64,000 bases of DNA from Actinoallomurus bryophytorum (GCF_006716425.1 NZ_VFOZ01000001.1:4588001-4652000); one strand, 5' to 3'. Positions 24,849 to 33,909 are shown, counted from the first letter of the stretch. Notes: a model not told the origin generated them from the sequence alone. Numbers and translations are program-made.

Positions 24849-26066
24849 TCACTCCGGGACGTGGGTCGCCGAGGGGTCTTCGGGGGTGGGGAACAGGCTG
24901 AGGCTGAGAAGTGACTTCATCAGGCCGTCGAGGGTGCGTGGGGTCCAGCCGGTGAGCTGGTGCCAGCGGTCGAGGCGGTAGGTGACCGTGTTGGGGTGGA
25001 TGTGCAGTGCACGGGCGGCGGCCGTCACCGAGAATCCGTGATCGGCGTAGGCGCGGACCGCCGCGCCGAGATGCTCCGGCAGGCCGGTGACGCTCTGGTC
25101 GGTCTGGAACAGGGGTGCCAGTTCGCGGCGGTGGGTGAGCAGGGTGGCGAACAGCCATTCGTTCTGGAAGTCGACGACTCCGCCGGTCTGTGCGGCGAGG
25201 GCGGACGTACGCTCCGCGTCCACGATGCTCGCGGCGGCACCGGTCAGGCTCAGCCTGCGTAGGCCCACGCCGACGGGCAGGTCGGGGTGGCTCTCGTGGA
25301 TGGTGTCGGTGATGGCATCACTCGCCACGTTCTGGCACACGATGATCGTCGCGGTGCCCTGGTTCGCGGACTGGACCGTGCCCCTGTGGCGGGCGAGCCG
25401 CTGCTGGAGGTGGACGAGATCCTGCTCCGGCAGCGACGCGGAAGGAACACAGAACGCCTGGAAGGTCCCGTCCGGGTCGAAGGACAGGATGCGCGCGAGG
25501 TGCGTGGCCTCCTCGGAGTGGGTGTCGCCGCCGCGCAGGATTCGCAGGAAACGGTGGGTCAGGTTGATCTGCATGGCCTGCTGGGAGCTGAGCGTCTCCT
25601 GGTGGGCGTCGGCCGCCGCACCGCTGCTCAGCCGCAGCCAGCTCCACATCAGGGTGACGAGCCTGACGAGTCCCGGGGGCAGCTCCTCCTCGTCCGCGCC
25701 GGCCTTGACCAGCAGCGCGTTCCATACCTCCTGGTAACCGATGTGGTACGAGGAGAGCAGGACCTCGACGGGCAGACCCTGCCGGGCCCGGCGGCTGCCG
25801 AGCTCTCTGGCGGCGGCCTGTTCCCGTGTGGGCAGGCGGTGCTCGGCCAGGCCCGCGAGGAGTTCCTCCGCCTGTTCGTAGATGAACCTCACGTGCTCTT
25901 CCCAGGGGAGAGTCGCGTAGACGGGGTTCTCGGCCCGGATGCGGTCCGTGATGATCGCGGCGAGACCGGGCAGGTCCTCCACGACGGCAAGGCATATCTC
26001 GTGGAGCTGCCGCCAGTCGGCGTCGTCCAACGCCGAGGAGTCATCCGATGGCCGTCGTTCTCCCAA
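24849..26066 (-). CDS. PucR/CdaR-type helix-turn-helix transcriptional regulator
   Basis: 405 aa. An N-terminal all-helical RsbRD-like region (residues 15-170, GLPVEVLLSSYHIGYQEVW), a middle GGDEF-like-fold region, and the C-terminal PucR HTH (YADHGFSVTAAARALHIHPNTVTYRLDRW). These act as regulators of purine, sugar-acid or amino-acid metabolism; the target here is unknown. The TTG at 26066 is chosen because GGGAGG lies 5 nt upstream and the protein then begins MGERRPSDD. The frame continues to 26525 but that part is low-complexity. Confidence 0.85.
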   Translation of the reverse strand: MGERRPSDDSSALDDADWRQLHEICLAVVEDLPGLAAIITDRIRAENPVYATLPWEEHVRFIYEQAEELLAGLAEHRLPTREQAAARELGSRRARQGLPVEVLLSSYHIGYQEVWNALLVKAGADEEELPPGLVRLVTLMWSWLRLSSGAAADAHQETLSSQQAMQINLTHRFLRILRGGDTHSEEATHLARILSFDPDGTFQAFCVPSASLPEQDLVHLQQRLARHRGTVQSANQGTATIIVCQNVASDAITDTIHESHPDLPVGVGLRRLSLTGAAASIVDAERTSALAAQTGGVVDFQNEWLFATLLTHRRELAPLFQTDQSVTGLPEHLGAAVRAYADHGFSVTAAARALHIHPNTVTYRLDRWHQLTGWTPRTLDGLMKSLLSLSLFPTPEDPSATHVPE

Positions 26067-26617
26067 GGGGGCCTCCCGTGATTTCCACGACGCGGAGGAG
26101 AAGTAATTCGTGAATCCGTATCTAGCCGAGGCCGCGGCCGGCGGCGACACTTGAGGCAGATGAACGGGGGGCCGGATCATCTCCGGGGAACCGGAGGGCG
26201 GCATTCGCTGGATCGCTCTGACGATACTCGATGCCCGCGCGGAGTGAGCTGGGGGGTTCACGCCGCCGGTCCAACGCCGACGAGCCAGTGACGAGAGGGG
26301 GGTTTGGGGCCGGTGATGATGGCCGCTGTGTTTCACAGCGTAAAGCCGGCTGGTGACCCGTCGCCGAATCGCTGGGGAGGGCGTTAGTGCGGTGATCGCT
26401 CTCCCGCGCCCTGTCGGGGGACGGGCGCGAACGGGAGCGGTACGGACGCATCGCGGGTTACCCGCGGAGCGTGTTGCCCAGGCGTGGACCGCCGGGGCCG
26501 ATGAACAGGGAGTTCCTTCCCGCACCGTGGGGGCGGATCGGGAAGGAACTCCCTGTCAGCGCGTGAGAAAACGGCAGGACCCTCCGCGACAAAGGCGGGC
26601 TGCCGCGATCAGGGGCG
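26067..26617. other. Intergenic region with a strong stem-loop
   Basis: No gene is recognised. The pucR frame runs through most of it but lacks conserved features. The only clear structure is the 18-bp inverted repeat at 26505-26556. Confidence 0.5.
26505..26556 (-). terminator. 18-bp perfect inverted repeat, 16-nt loop
   Basis: ACAGGGAGTTCCTTCCCG (26505-26522) and CGGGAAGGAACTCCCTGT (26539-26556) are exact complements. It lies 62 bp after the DUF574 methyltransferase stop on the minus strand and is best read as its terminator, although no T run follows. Confidence 0.7.
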
Positions 26618-27406
26618 TCATGGCTTGCGTCCTACGCCTGCCAGCACCCAGCCGGTCGGTGCGCGGTAGGGGCGGTCGGGACGCCAGTCGGGGGCCGGCA
26701 CGATGCCCGGCGCGAGCAGGTCGAAGCCGTCGAACAGCGCCGTGAACGCGGCACGCCCGCGCAGCGTCACCGGCTCCCTCAGCTCCGCGCACACCGCGTA
26801 GAGCGCCTCCACCTCGGCCGCCGAGACCTCCTCGCCGGTGACATGGGTGAGAACCAGGTGACTGCCGGCGGCCAGCGGCGCGCTGAGCTCCCGCAGGATC
26901 CGGGCCGGGTCCTTGTCGTCGGCGATGAGGTGGAGCATGTACGTCATGAGTACGGCCACCGGTCTGCCGAAGTCGATCAGCTGCTGGACCACGGGGTTGG
27001 ACAGGATCTGGCCGGGCTTCGTGGCGTCGGCGTGGATCGCGCCCGCCGAGTCGTTTCCGCAGAGGACGGCCCGGTAGTGGCTGACGGCGACGGGGTCGTA
27101 GTCGACATAGACGACGGTCGAGTCCGGGCCGGCGACCTCGTGCACGTTGCCCCGGCGCGGCAGGCCGCAGCCGAGCTCCAGGTACTGGCGGACTCCGATG
27201 TCGCGCAGGTGCCGGATCACGCGCCGGGTGAACTTGGCGTTCTCGACGGGCGGCCGGCTGAGCTCGGGCGCCAATGCGAGCAGCTTGTGGGCGTAAGCAC
27301 GGTCAACGGCGTAGTTGTCCTTACCGCCCAGCGCGTAGTCGTGAACCCTCGCGTCCGTAGGACGGTGTGCGTCGACGCCCTGCGGTAACCATGCCTGCTC
27401 GGTCAC
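26618..27406 (-). CDS. DUF574-type SAM-dependent methyltransferase
   Basis: 262 aa. Typical actinobacterial family opening (GVDAHRPTDARVHDYALGG, KDNYAVDRAYA), SAM-binding YLELGCGLP, VYVDYDPVAVSHYRA, and TYMLHLIADD. These small methyltransferases are abundant in streptomycetes and relatives; substrates are mostly unknown. The GTG at 27406 (VTEQAWLPQG) has GGAGG 7 nt upstream. The frame extends to 27475 but without a ribosome site. Confidence 0.88.
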   Translation of the reverse strand: MTEQAWLPQGVDAHRPTDARVHDYALGGKDNYAVDRAYAHKLLALAPELSRPPVENAKFTRRVIRHLRDIGVRQYLELGCGLPRRGNVHEVAGPDSTVVYVDYDPVAVSHYRAVLCGNDSAGAIHADATKPGQILSNPVVQQLIDFGRPVAVLMTYMLHLIADDKDPARILRELSAPLAAGSHLVLTHVTGEEVSAAEVEALYAVCAELREPVTLRGRAAFTALFDGFDLLAPGIVPAPDWRPDRPYRAPTGWVLAGVGRKP

Positions 27407-27563
27407 CTGCTGCCTCCAGGTCCCCGGGGAGATATGCGCCAATCTACGCGGGAAACTCCCGATCGCTTCGTGCACTCTCGCCGGAAAACGTGGCGTTATT
27501 TCCGGATTGTCAAACTATCAGGCCGCCTCGTCCGATCGTCGTCATGCGCCCAAGCCTGTCCGG

Positions 27564-27812
27564 TCAGCTCCAGATGGCCGTCATGCGCCAGCGACCGTGG
27601 TCGCACTCGAGCTCGTACGTCCGTTCCGGGGTGCAGGACGACCGGGCACGTACCTGCCAGAGCTGGGTGTCCACGTCGTCCTGCGGGCGGCGCAGGGCGA
27701 GCATCTTGAGGAAGGTGATGACCTCGTAGTCGCAGTCGTCCTGACGGAAACACGCCGGAATGTCGCCGCGGATCTCGACCTGGACCGGGTGATCGCACGT
27801 TCGACGCCTCAT
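27564..27812 (-). CDS. Small uncharacterised protein behind a LexA box
   Basis: 82 aa from ATG 27812 (84 aa from ATG 27818). No domain is recognised; it contains four Cys (TCDHP, ACFRQDDCDYE, SSCTPER plus CDHGRW), KMLALRRPQDD and a final WRMTAIWS. The upstream sequence shows a perfect TCGAAC-N4-GTTCGA box directly next to a TAGAGT -10 box. A transcript from that promoter would start at about 27812-27813, so it would be leaderless and the second ATG would be the real start. This implies DNA-damage induction by loss of LexA binding. What the protein does is unknown. Confidence 0.6.
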   Translation of the reverse strand: MRRRTCDHPVQVEIRGDIPACFRQDDCDYEVITFLKMLALRRPQDDVDTQLWQVRARSSCTPERTYELECDHGRWRMTAIWS

Positions 27813-27818
27813 GTCCAT

Positions 27819-27847
27819 ACTCTATCGAACATGAGTTCGAATGTCTC
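27819..27847 (-). promoter_or_regulatory. LexA (SOS) box inside a -35/-10 promoter
   Basis: TCGAACATGAGTTCGA (27825-27840) matches the actinobacterial LexA consensus TCGAAC-N4-GTTCGA at all 12 fixed positions. On the minus strand GAGACA (27847-27842) and TAGAGT (27824-27819) are 17 bp apart, and the box fills that spacer. LexA binding would block RNA polymerase. Confidence 0.8.
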
Positions 27848-28136
27848 GTGGACTTCAACCTCACGCCGAACAAAGCGATCTTCCCGTCACGCAGAGTCTC
27901 AATCGGCCTTTACTTTGACTTTGCCAAGACTTGAATGAGTTGGGTCTCAGATTGACCAAATAGGCCTTGGCCAGGACTTTCATCCGTTGCGCGGGGGTCC
28001 GGATGGGCTTAGTCTCCCCCCAGTATTCGCGCTCTGCGGTCCGTAACCGGCCGCCGGTCACCCCCCTGCCCGGTAGCGCCGTAGGCGGTACGCGCGCGTG
28101 TCGCGCCCCGGATGAACCCCTGCTTATGGAGGCAGT
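27848..28136. other. Upstream region of the permease gene
   Basis: About 290 bp between the LexA box and the permease. Imperfect direct repeats (CTTTGCCAAGACTT, CCTTGGCCAGGACTTT) and several GC-rich dyads are present, but no riboswitch class could be recognised. GGAGGCAG precedes the permease ATG. Confidence 0.4.
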
Positions 28137-29783
28137 ATGGCGACCACCACGACAGGCGCAGTCGGCTCAGAGCGACATCTGCGCCGAGATGTCGGATTCT
28201 GGGGACTCATGTTCGTGTCCCTGGGTTCGATCATCGGGTCGGGCTGGCTGCTGGGGGCACTGACGGCGGCGAAGCTCGCCGGCCCCGCGTCGTTGCTATC
28301 CTGGGTCCTGGCCGCGATCATGCTGGCCCTGCTCGCCCTCGTACACGCCGAGCTCGGCGCCGCCTACCCGATCGCGGGCGGCACGGCGCGCTTCCCCGCC
28401 TTCGTCTTCGGGCCGATGGCCGGCTTCAGCGCGGGGTGGATGGCCTGGTTGCAGGCGGTGTCGATCGCCCCGATCGAGGTCGAGGCGACGCTGTCCTACT
28501 CCGACCACATCAGCTGGGTGCACAACAACGTCACCATGCTGCATGAGGACGGCACGCTGACCGGCACCGGGCTGCTCATCGCCTCCGTCTTCATGCTCCT
28601 GTTCATCGTGATCAACATCGTCGGGGTCAAGCTCCTGTCGGAGTCCAACTCGATCACCGTGGTGTGGAAGACGGCCATCCCGCTGATCACGATCGTCGTC
28701 CTGCTGCTGCTGACGTTCCACTCGGGCAACTTCACGGCCGGCGGCGGGTTCATGCCCTTCGGTGCCCACGGCATCTTCGCGGCGCTACCGGCGGGTGTGG
28801 TCTTCGCCCTCCAGGGCTTCGAACAGGCGATCCAGCTGGCCGGTGAGGCGAAGAAGCCACAGCAGGACGTCTCCCGCGCGGTCATCACCGCCACCGTGAT
28901 CGGCACCATCGTCTACATCCTGCTGGAGATCGCGTTCATCGGCGCGCTCGACCCGAGCCACCTCGCGCACGGCTGGGCCAATCCGATCGGCAAGGGTGAC
29001 TTCGGCCCGTACGCGACGCTCGCGACCGGCGCCGGCGCCGCCTGGCTGACGTGGCTGCTGTACGCCGACGCCGTGATCTCACCGGCGGGCACCGGCCTGG
29101 TGTACACCGCGACGTCCTCCCGCCTGTCCTACGCCCTCGGACGCCAGAGGGCGCTCCCCAAGCCGGTGGCGCAGGTCAGCAAGAAGGGCGTGCCGCTCGT
29201 TTCGATCATCATCGCGTTCATCGTCGGTGAGATCGCCTTCCTGCCCTTCCCGAGCTGGCAGTCGCTGGTCGGCCTGGTCACCTCGGCCACCGCGATCATG
29301 TACGCCTTCGCGCCGATCTCGCTGCGCGCTCTGCGGCTCCGCGACCCCGAAAGAGTGCGGCCGTACCGCCTGCCCGCTCATCAGTTGCTCGCACCGATCG
29401 CGTTCGTCTCGGCCAACCTCATCATCTACTGGTCGAGCTTCCAGGCTGAGTGGAAGCTCGGGCTGGCGTCCGTCCTGGGTTTGATCATCTTTGCGATCAC
29501 CAGGGCGACGACGCCCGCGGCAGAGCGGGACTCGCTGAACTGGAAGGCCTCCGCCTGGATCTGGCCGTGGTTCGTCGGCCTGCTCGTGATCGGCGCCCTG
29601 GGCCGGTACGGCGGCAACAGCAAGATCCCCGACTGGTGGGACATCATCCTGGTCGCGGTCTGGGCCCTGATCACCTACTTCGTCGCGGTGCGGCTCGCCG
29701 TTACCAGCGCCGAGGTCGACGCGGCCGTCGCCGCTGAGGAGGCAGAGCTCAACGCGGCTCCCGAGCTCAACCTCCCCGACTGA
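28137..29783 (+). CDS. APC-family amino acid permease
   Basis: 548 aa, about 12-13 helices. Helix 1 carries the unwound motif SLGSIIGSGWLLG, then YPIAGGTARFPAF, GFEQAIQLAGEAKKPQQDVSRA (the conserved loop between helices 6 and 7, split here: GFEQAIQLAGEAK plus KPQQDVSRA), and a charged cytoplasmic C-terminus. It imports an amino acid or related compound by proton symport or exchange; the substrate is not deducible. The gene stands alone and ends 15 bp before a strong stem-loop shared with serA. Confidence 0.9.
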   Translation: MATTTTGAVGSERHLRRDVGFWGLMFVSLGSIIGSGWLLGALTAAKLAGPASLLSWVLAAIMLALLALVHAELGAAYPIAGGTARFPAFVFGPMAGFSAGWMAWLQAVSIAPIEVEATLSYSDHISWVHNNVTMLHEDGTLTGTGLLIASVFMLLFIVINIVGVKLLSESNSITVVWKTAIPLITIVVLLLLTFHSGNFTAGGGFMPFGAHGIFAALPAGVVFALQGFEQAIQLAGEAKKPQQDVSRAVITATVIGTIVYILLEIAFIGALDPSHLAHGWANPIGKGDFGPYATLATGAGAAWLTWLLYADAVISPAGTGLVYTATSSRLSYALGRQRALPKPVAQVSKKGVPLVSIIIAFIVGEIAFLPFPSWQSLVGLVTSATAIMYAFAPISLRALRLRDPERVRPYRLPAHQLLAPIAFVSANLIIYWSSFQAEWKLGLASVLGLIIFAITRATTPAAERDSLNWKASAWIWPWFVGLLVIGALGRYGGNSKIPDWWDIILVAVWALITYFVAVRLAVTSAEVDAAVAAEEAELNAAPELNLPD

Positions 29784-29797
29784 CCCCACTCGAGCAA

Positions 29798-29840
29798 CGG
29801 CGCGCCCGCCGGTCCCGTACGGGGACCGGCGGGCGCGCCG
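29798..29840. terminator. Bidirectional terminator between permease and serA
   Basis: CGGCGCGCCCGCCGGTCCC (29798-29816) and its exact complement (29822-29840) form a 19-bp stem with a GTACG loop. It lies between convergent genes, 15 bp after one stop and 15 bp before the other. Confidence 0.9.
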
Positions 29841-29854
29841 TCTCGCGTACAGGC

Positions 29855-31072
29855 TCAGGACAGAAGGCGGAGCCGGACGGTCGTCGGCAGCTCACGGAGC
29901 TGGCCGATCACATCCGGGGTGTACTGGCTGCCGATGTCGGTGATCACATAGCCGAGGTCGCCGCGCGTGCCGAGCAGCTGGCCCTCGATGTTGACGTCGT
30001 GGTCGGCGAGGACGCTGTTGATCGTCGCGAGCACGCCGGGGGTGTTGCGGTGCAGGTGCGTCAGCCGGTGGACGCCGGACTGCGAGGCCAGGGACACGGC
30101 CGGCAGGTTCACGCTGAGCGCGGTGTTGCCGGTGGAGACGAAGTCGTGCAGCTTGCCGCCGACGAACCGGCCGATGTCCTGCTGCGCCTCCTCGGTCGAC
30201 CCGCCGATGTGCGGCGTGATGATGACGTTGGGCAGCCCGCGCAGCTCGGAGACGAACTCGTCGCCGCGCGCCTTGGGCTCGTCGGGGAACACGTCGATGG
30301 CCGCGCCCGACAGGTGCCCGGACTCGATGTGGCGGCGCAGCGCCTGGTGGTCGACCACGAAGCCGCGCGAGAGGTTCAGGAAGAGGCTGCCGGGCCGCAT
30401 CCGCGCGAACTCCGCCTCGCCGAACAGATCGCTGTTGCCCGGCCTGCCGTCCACGTGGAGCGTCACGACGTCGACGGTGGCCAGCAGCTCGTCCATGCTG
30501 GAGCAGCGGCGCGCGTTGCCCAGCGCGAGCTTGTCGGCGGTGTCGTAGAAGAACACCGACATGCCGAGGTTCTCGGCGAGGACCGACAGCTGGCTGCCGA
30601 TGTTGCCGTACCCGACGATGCCCAGCCGCCGTCCGCGTACCTCGTGGCTTCCCTCGGCGGACTTGTCCCAGATGCCGGCGTGCATGCCCGCGTTCTTGTC
30701 GAACAGCCGCCGGGTCAGGGCGATGATCTCGGAGACGACCAGCTCGACGACGCTGCGGGTGTTGGAGAACGGCGCGTTGAAGACCGCGACGCCCCGCTCG
30801 GACGCGGACGCCACATCGATCTGGTTCGTGCCGATGCAGAACGCCCCGACCGCGAGCAGGTCCGGCGCGGCGGACAGCACCGCCTCGGTGACGCTGGTCT
30901 TGGAGCGGATGCCGAGCAGCTCGACGCCGCCGATCCGGGCGATCAGCTCGTCCTCGTCGAGGGCTCGCGCGACGGTCTCGACGGCGTAGCCGTTCTTTTC
31001 CAGACCGGCGACCGCGTCGGGGTGAATGCCTTCCAACAGCAGTGCGCGGCTGGGTGCGCTAGCGGGGCTCAC
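29855..31072 (-). CDS. serA: D-3-phosphoglycerate dehydrogenase (short, ACT-domain type)
   Basis: 405 aa, like E. coli SerA (about 410). NAD-binding GIVGYGNIGSQLSVLAENLG, catalytic Arg in LNLSRGFVVD, Glu in DVFPDEPKA and His in ITPHIGGSTEEAQ; a C-terminal ACT domain (HLHRNTPGVLATINSVL...GYVITDI) for serine feedback. First step of serine synthesis. The GTG at 31072 has AGGAGG 9 nt upstream; ATG 31108 would add 12 residues without a site. Many actinobacteria carry the longer 530-aa SerA; this one is the Gram-negative-like form. Confidence 0.92.
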   Translation of the reverse strand: MSPASAPSRALLLEGIHPDAVAGLEKNGYAVETVARALDEDELIARIGGVELLGIRSKTSVTEAVLSAAPDLLAVGAFCIGTNQIDVASASERGVAVFNAPFSNTRSVVELVVSEIIALTRRLFDKNAGMHAGIWDKSAEGSHEVRGRRLGIVGYGNIGSQLSVLAENLGMSVFFYDTADKLALGNARRCSSMDELLATVDVVTLHVDGRPGNSDLFGEAEFARMRPGSLFLNLSRGFVVDHQALRRHIESGHLSGAAIDVFPDEPKARGDEFVSELRGLPNVIITPHIGGSTEEAQQDIGRFVGGKLHDFVSTGNTALSVNLPAVSLASQSGVHRLTHLHRNTPGVLATINSVLADHDVNIEGQLLGTRGDLGYVITDIGSQYTPDVIGQLRELPTTVRLRLLS

Positions 31073-31147
31073 CTGGAAAGTCCTCCTGCCGATTAGATCG
31101 ATTTTCATGCTATGTGAGGCCGCCGCGCACGATGGTCACCGCTGCGG

Positions 31148-31960
31148 TCAGCAGTCCCGAGCGTACTGGGCGGGGGAGGTTCCGATCGCACGGGAGAAGT
31201 CGCGCGTGAAGTGGGCCTGGTCGGCGTAGCCGAGCTCGATGGAAAGCGCCGCCCAGTCGACGCCGGCGCCCTTTCCGGCGCGCTCCGCCGCCTCCTGCAT
31301 CCGATAGCGGCGGATCACCCACTTCGGGCCCACGCCGACGTACTCGGCGAAGATCCGTTGCAGCCGCCGCGTCCCGATGCCCAGGCCCCCGGCCAGTTCG
31401 TCCACCCGCAGCAGGGCGGGCTCGGCGGCGATGCGCTCCACGATCGCGATCACCTCGGCGGCCATCGGGTCCGGCGTCTCCGGCAGGCGTGACCGCAGGA
31501 AGTCCTCCAGCAGCGCCACGGCCCGGTCCGTCACGGGCTCGGCGATGATCGCGTCCGCGACGGTGCGCGCCTCCGGGCCGAAGATCCGCTCGACCGGCGT
31601 GAACCGGTCGGTGATCGCGGACACGGGCCCGTCCAGGAACGGCCGGAACCCGCCCGGCCGGAAGCACACGCCGACGACGCGGCCCTGGCCCTCGATCGTC
31701 TCGGTGAACACGTCGCGGACGACTCCGACGACGCGCGCACGCCCGCCGGTCGTGAACGTCATGTTCACCACCGGGTGGGTCAGGACCCGCTGCCGGTGCG
31801 GCTCACGGCCGCGAAGATCCCAGGTAAGAATCCACAGGTAGTCGGCGACTCCGACGAGGTCATCGGCGGGCGTCCGGCGGTCCACCTGGAAGCGCTCCCA
31901 TGCCGTACGGCGGTTCAGGATGCCCCGCCCGCCGCGGTGAGCCTGGCCGCCTGCCGTCAT
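31148..31960 (-). CDS. AraC-family transcriptional regulator
   Basis: 270 aa. N-terminal DUF6597-like sensor part (LTHPVVNMTFTTGG, GVCFRPGGFRPFL) and C-terminal double HTH (DELAGGLGIGTRRLQRIFAEYVGV; IELGYADQAHFTRDFSRAIG, given here in parts of the two helices-turn-helices). It is divergent from the TIGR03086 gene 82 bp away and may regulate it. ATG 31960 is chosen; a TTG at 31984 is in frame. Confidence 0.87.
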   Translation of the reverse strand: MTAGGQAHRGGRGILNRRTAWERFQVDRRTPADDLVGVADYLWILTWDLRGREPHRQRVLTHPVVNMTFTTGGRARVVGVVRDVFTETIEGQGRVVGVCFRPGGFRPFLDGPVSAITDRFTPVERIFGPEARTVADAIIAEPVTDRAVALLEDFLRSRLPETPDPMAAEVIAIVERIAAEPALLRVDELAGGLGIGTRRLQRIFAEYVGVGPKWVIRRYRMQEAAERAGKGAGVDWAALSIELGYADQAHFTRDFSRAIGTSPAQYARDC

Positions 31961-32042
31961 GCCGTCAGTGTCGCATTTGTTCAAGACCGCCTGGCCGGTA
32001 CGTCACTACGTTGGGCCGTCTGTCACCTGGAGGGAGAGACTC

Positions 32043-32624
32043 ATGGAACTGCGGACGCTGATGGTTCGTGCGGCCGACGCTTCGAACGAGGTCGTCCGGG
32101 GCCTCGGGCCCGAAACGCTCGACCGGTCCACGCCGTGCCCCGAGTACGACGTACGCGCCCTGCTCGGCCACCTGTCGGGCTGGATGACGGGGCGTGCGCG
32201 GGCCGCCGCCCTCAAGCAGCCGGGTACGGGCGCACCCGACGAGACCCGCGACATCACCGCCGAGCCCGGCTGGGCGGACCGGTACGCGGAGGGCGCGGGC
32301 GCCGCGGCAGCGGCCTGGTCCGAGCCGGCCGCCTGGGAGGGCACCAGCAGCCTTTCCGGGCAGATGCAGATGCCCGCCGAGATGCTCGGCGGCCTCGTGT
32401 TCGGCGAGTTCCTGCTGCACGCCTGGGACCTGGCCGTGGCGAGCGGCCAGAAGCTCACCCTCGACGACGATCTGGCCCTGGCCCTGTTCGACCAGGTCTC
32501 GTCGATGGCCGGCATGGCACGTGAGTACGGGGCGTTCGGGCCGGAGGTGGCGGTCTCCCCGTCGGCCTCGGTCATCGACCGCGCTCTCGGCCTGGCGGGC
32601 CGCGACCCCGGCTGGACCTCCTGA
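32043..32624 (+). CDS. TIGR03086 family (mycothiol-dependent DinB-like) protein
   Basis: 193 aa. The signature STPCPEYDVRALLGHL near residue 29 and GEFLLHAWDLAVASG near residue 120 supply the histidines of the DinB/maleylpyruvate-isomerase-N metal site. Family members are thought to be mycothiol-linked transferases or isomerases; the substrate is unknown. GGAGGGAGAG precedes the ATG. Divergent from the AraC regulator. Confidence 0.9.
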   Translation: MELRTLMVRAADASNEVVRGLGPETLDRSTPCPEYDVRALLGHLSGWMTGRARAAALKQPGTGAPDETRDITAEPGWADRYAEGAGAAAAAWSEPAAWEGTSSLSGQMQMPAEMLGGLVFGEFLLHAWDLAVASGQKLTLDDDLALALFDQVSSMAGMAREYGAFGPEVAVSPSASVIDRALGLAGRDPGWTS

Positions 32625-32735
32625 GCCACCCCCGCGCCGCCTGCGGGCCGGCCCGTGAGGCCGCCGCGGGGCGGCTCCGAGCGGCCGGCCGGGGTCGGAT
32701 TCCGCGGGCGAGGGGCCCGAGGGGAGACTCGTCTC

Positions 32736-33635
32736 ATGGACCGGGTCCGGCTCGCCGGCTTCCTGCGGACGCGGCGAGAGGCACTGCAACCCGAGGACGT
32801 GGGGCTGCCACGCGGGCAGCGCCGCCGTACCGGCGGGCTGCGCCGTGAGGAGGTCGCGGCGCTGTGCGGCATGTCCGCCGACTACTACAGCCGGATCGAG
32901 CAGCAGCGCGGGCCCAACCCGTCCGAGCAGATGCTCGCCGCGATCGCCCGCGGTCTGCGCCTCTCCCCCGACGAGCGCGACCAGCTGTTCCGCCTCGCCG
33001 GCCATGCCGTCCCGCGGCGAGTCCTACGCGACGATCACATCAACCCCGGGGTGATGCGCATCCTCGACCGGCTGGAGGACACCCCCGCGCAGGTGATGAG
33101 CCATCTCGGCGAGACGCTCAGGCAGACCCGGCTCGCGGTCGCGCTGCTGGGCGACGAGAGCGGCTACACGGGGATGGCACGCAGCCTGCACTTCCGCTGG
33201 TTCACCGACCCGGTCTCGCGGTTCGTCTATCCCGAGGAGGACCACCCGATGCACGGCCGCCTCATCGCGGCCGGCCTGTACGCCGCGTACGCCCGCGACG
33301 GCAACGGTTCGCGCGCGGCCGCGATGGTCGAGGTCCTGCTGGCTGCCAGCCCGGAGTTCGCCGCGATCTGGCGTGAACATCCCGTCATGGGCCCGTACTG
33401 CGAGCCGACCCGTATCCAGCATCCACAGTTCGGCGTGCTCGAGCTCAACCGCCAGACCCTGGTCGACCCCGACCGGTCACAGGCACTGCTGGTGTTCACC
33501 GCCGTGCCGGGCAGCGAGAGCCATGAAAAGCTTCAGCTGCTCTCGGCGGCCGGCGATCGGCGGGGCCGACCTCCCGGCGGCCGTGATCCTTCGCCGGGAT
33601 CCGCCGATCCGGCCGGTCGAGGCCCACGGCGGTGA
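32736..33635 (+). CDS. XRE HTH regulator with MmyB-like ligand-binding domain
   Basis: 299 aa. HTH at residues 8-85 (RRTGGLRREEVAALCGMS, ADYYSRIEQQRGPNPS, LAAIARGLRLSPDERDQLF) followed by the MmyB-like PAS-type domain (NPGVMRILDRLEDTPAQV, RSLHFRWFTDP). Such regulators are very common in actinomycetes and often control adjacent oxidoreductases; none is adjacent here. GGGGAG at about 32720 serves the ATG at 32736. The last 35 residues are Pro/Gly/Arg-rich. Confidence 0.9.
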   Translation: MDRVRLAGFLRTRREALQPEDVGLPRGQRRRTGGLRREEVAALCGMSADYYSRIEQQRGPNPSEQMLAAIARGLRLSPDERDQLFRLAGHAVPRRVLRDDHINPGVMRILDRLEDTPAQVMSHLGETLRQTRLAVALLGDESGYTGMARSLHFRWFTDPVSRFVYPEEDHPMHGRLIAAGLYAAYARDGNGSRAAAMVEVLLAASPEFAAIWREHPVMGPYCEPTRIQHPQFGVLELNRQTLVDPDRSQALLVFTAVPGSESHEKLQLLSAAGDRRGRPPGGRDPSPGSADPAGRGPRR

Positions 33636-33732
33636 CCGCGGGGCGTCCGCCGGTGCGGCCGCGGGGCGCGTGCGGCGGACGGACCCTCGTTGACGATCGA
33701 TCGGTGCGGAAAGTGCGTGGGGCAGGTTCGGA

Positions 33733-33909
33733 TCAGGCCCGCGACCGGGCCGCGGCCTTACGGGCACGGCGCTTGAACGCCTTTGCCTTGGCGTGCTCGC
33801 CGGCCTTCCGGCCGATCGACTGACGCTTGCCCGCCGCGTACGCGAGGGCGGCGGTCATGGCCCAGATGGCGAGGGGCATTATCGGGCGGCGCGAGCGCAA
33901 GAATCCCAT
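33733..33909 (-). CDS. Small basic membrane-associated protein
   Basis: 58 aa: MGFLRSRRPIMPLAIWAMTA begins a single hydrophobic helix, followed by a strongly basic tail (GRKAGEHAKAKAFKRRARKA). The ribosome site CTAGGAGC lies 8 nt before the ATG. Codon use (GC third positions) fits a real gene. The positively charged tail may touch nucleic acid or phospholipid heads; function unknown. Confidence 0.65.
   Translation of the reverse strand: MGFLRSRRPIMPLAIWAMTAALAYAAGKRQSIGRKAGEHAKAKAFKRRARKAAARSRA

Noticed and set aside
27848-28136. Riboswitch upstream of the amino-acid permease
   Set aside because: Long leader with dyads, but no conserved core of a known class could be matched.
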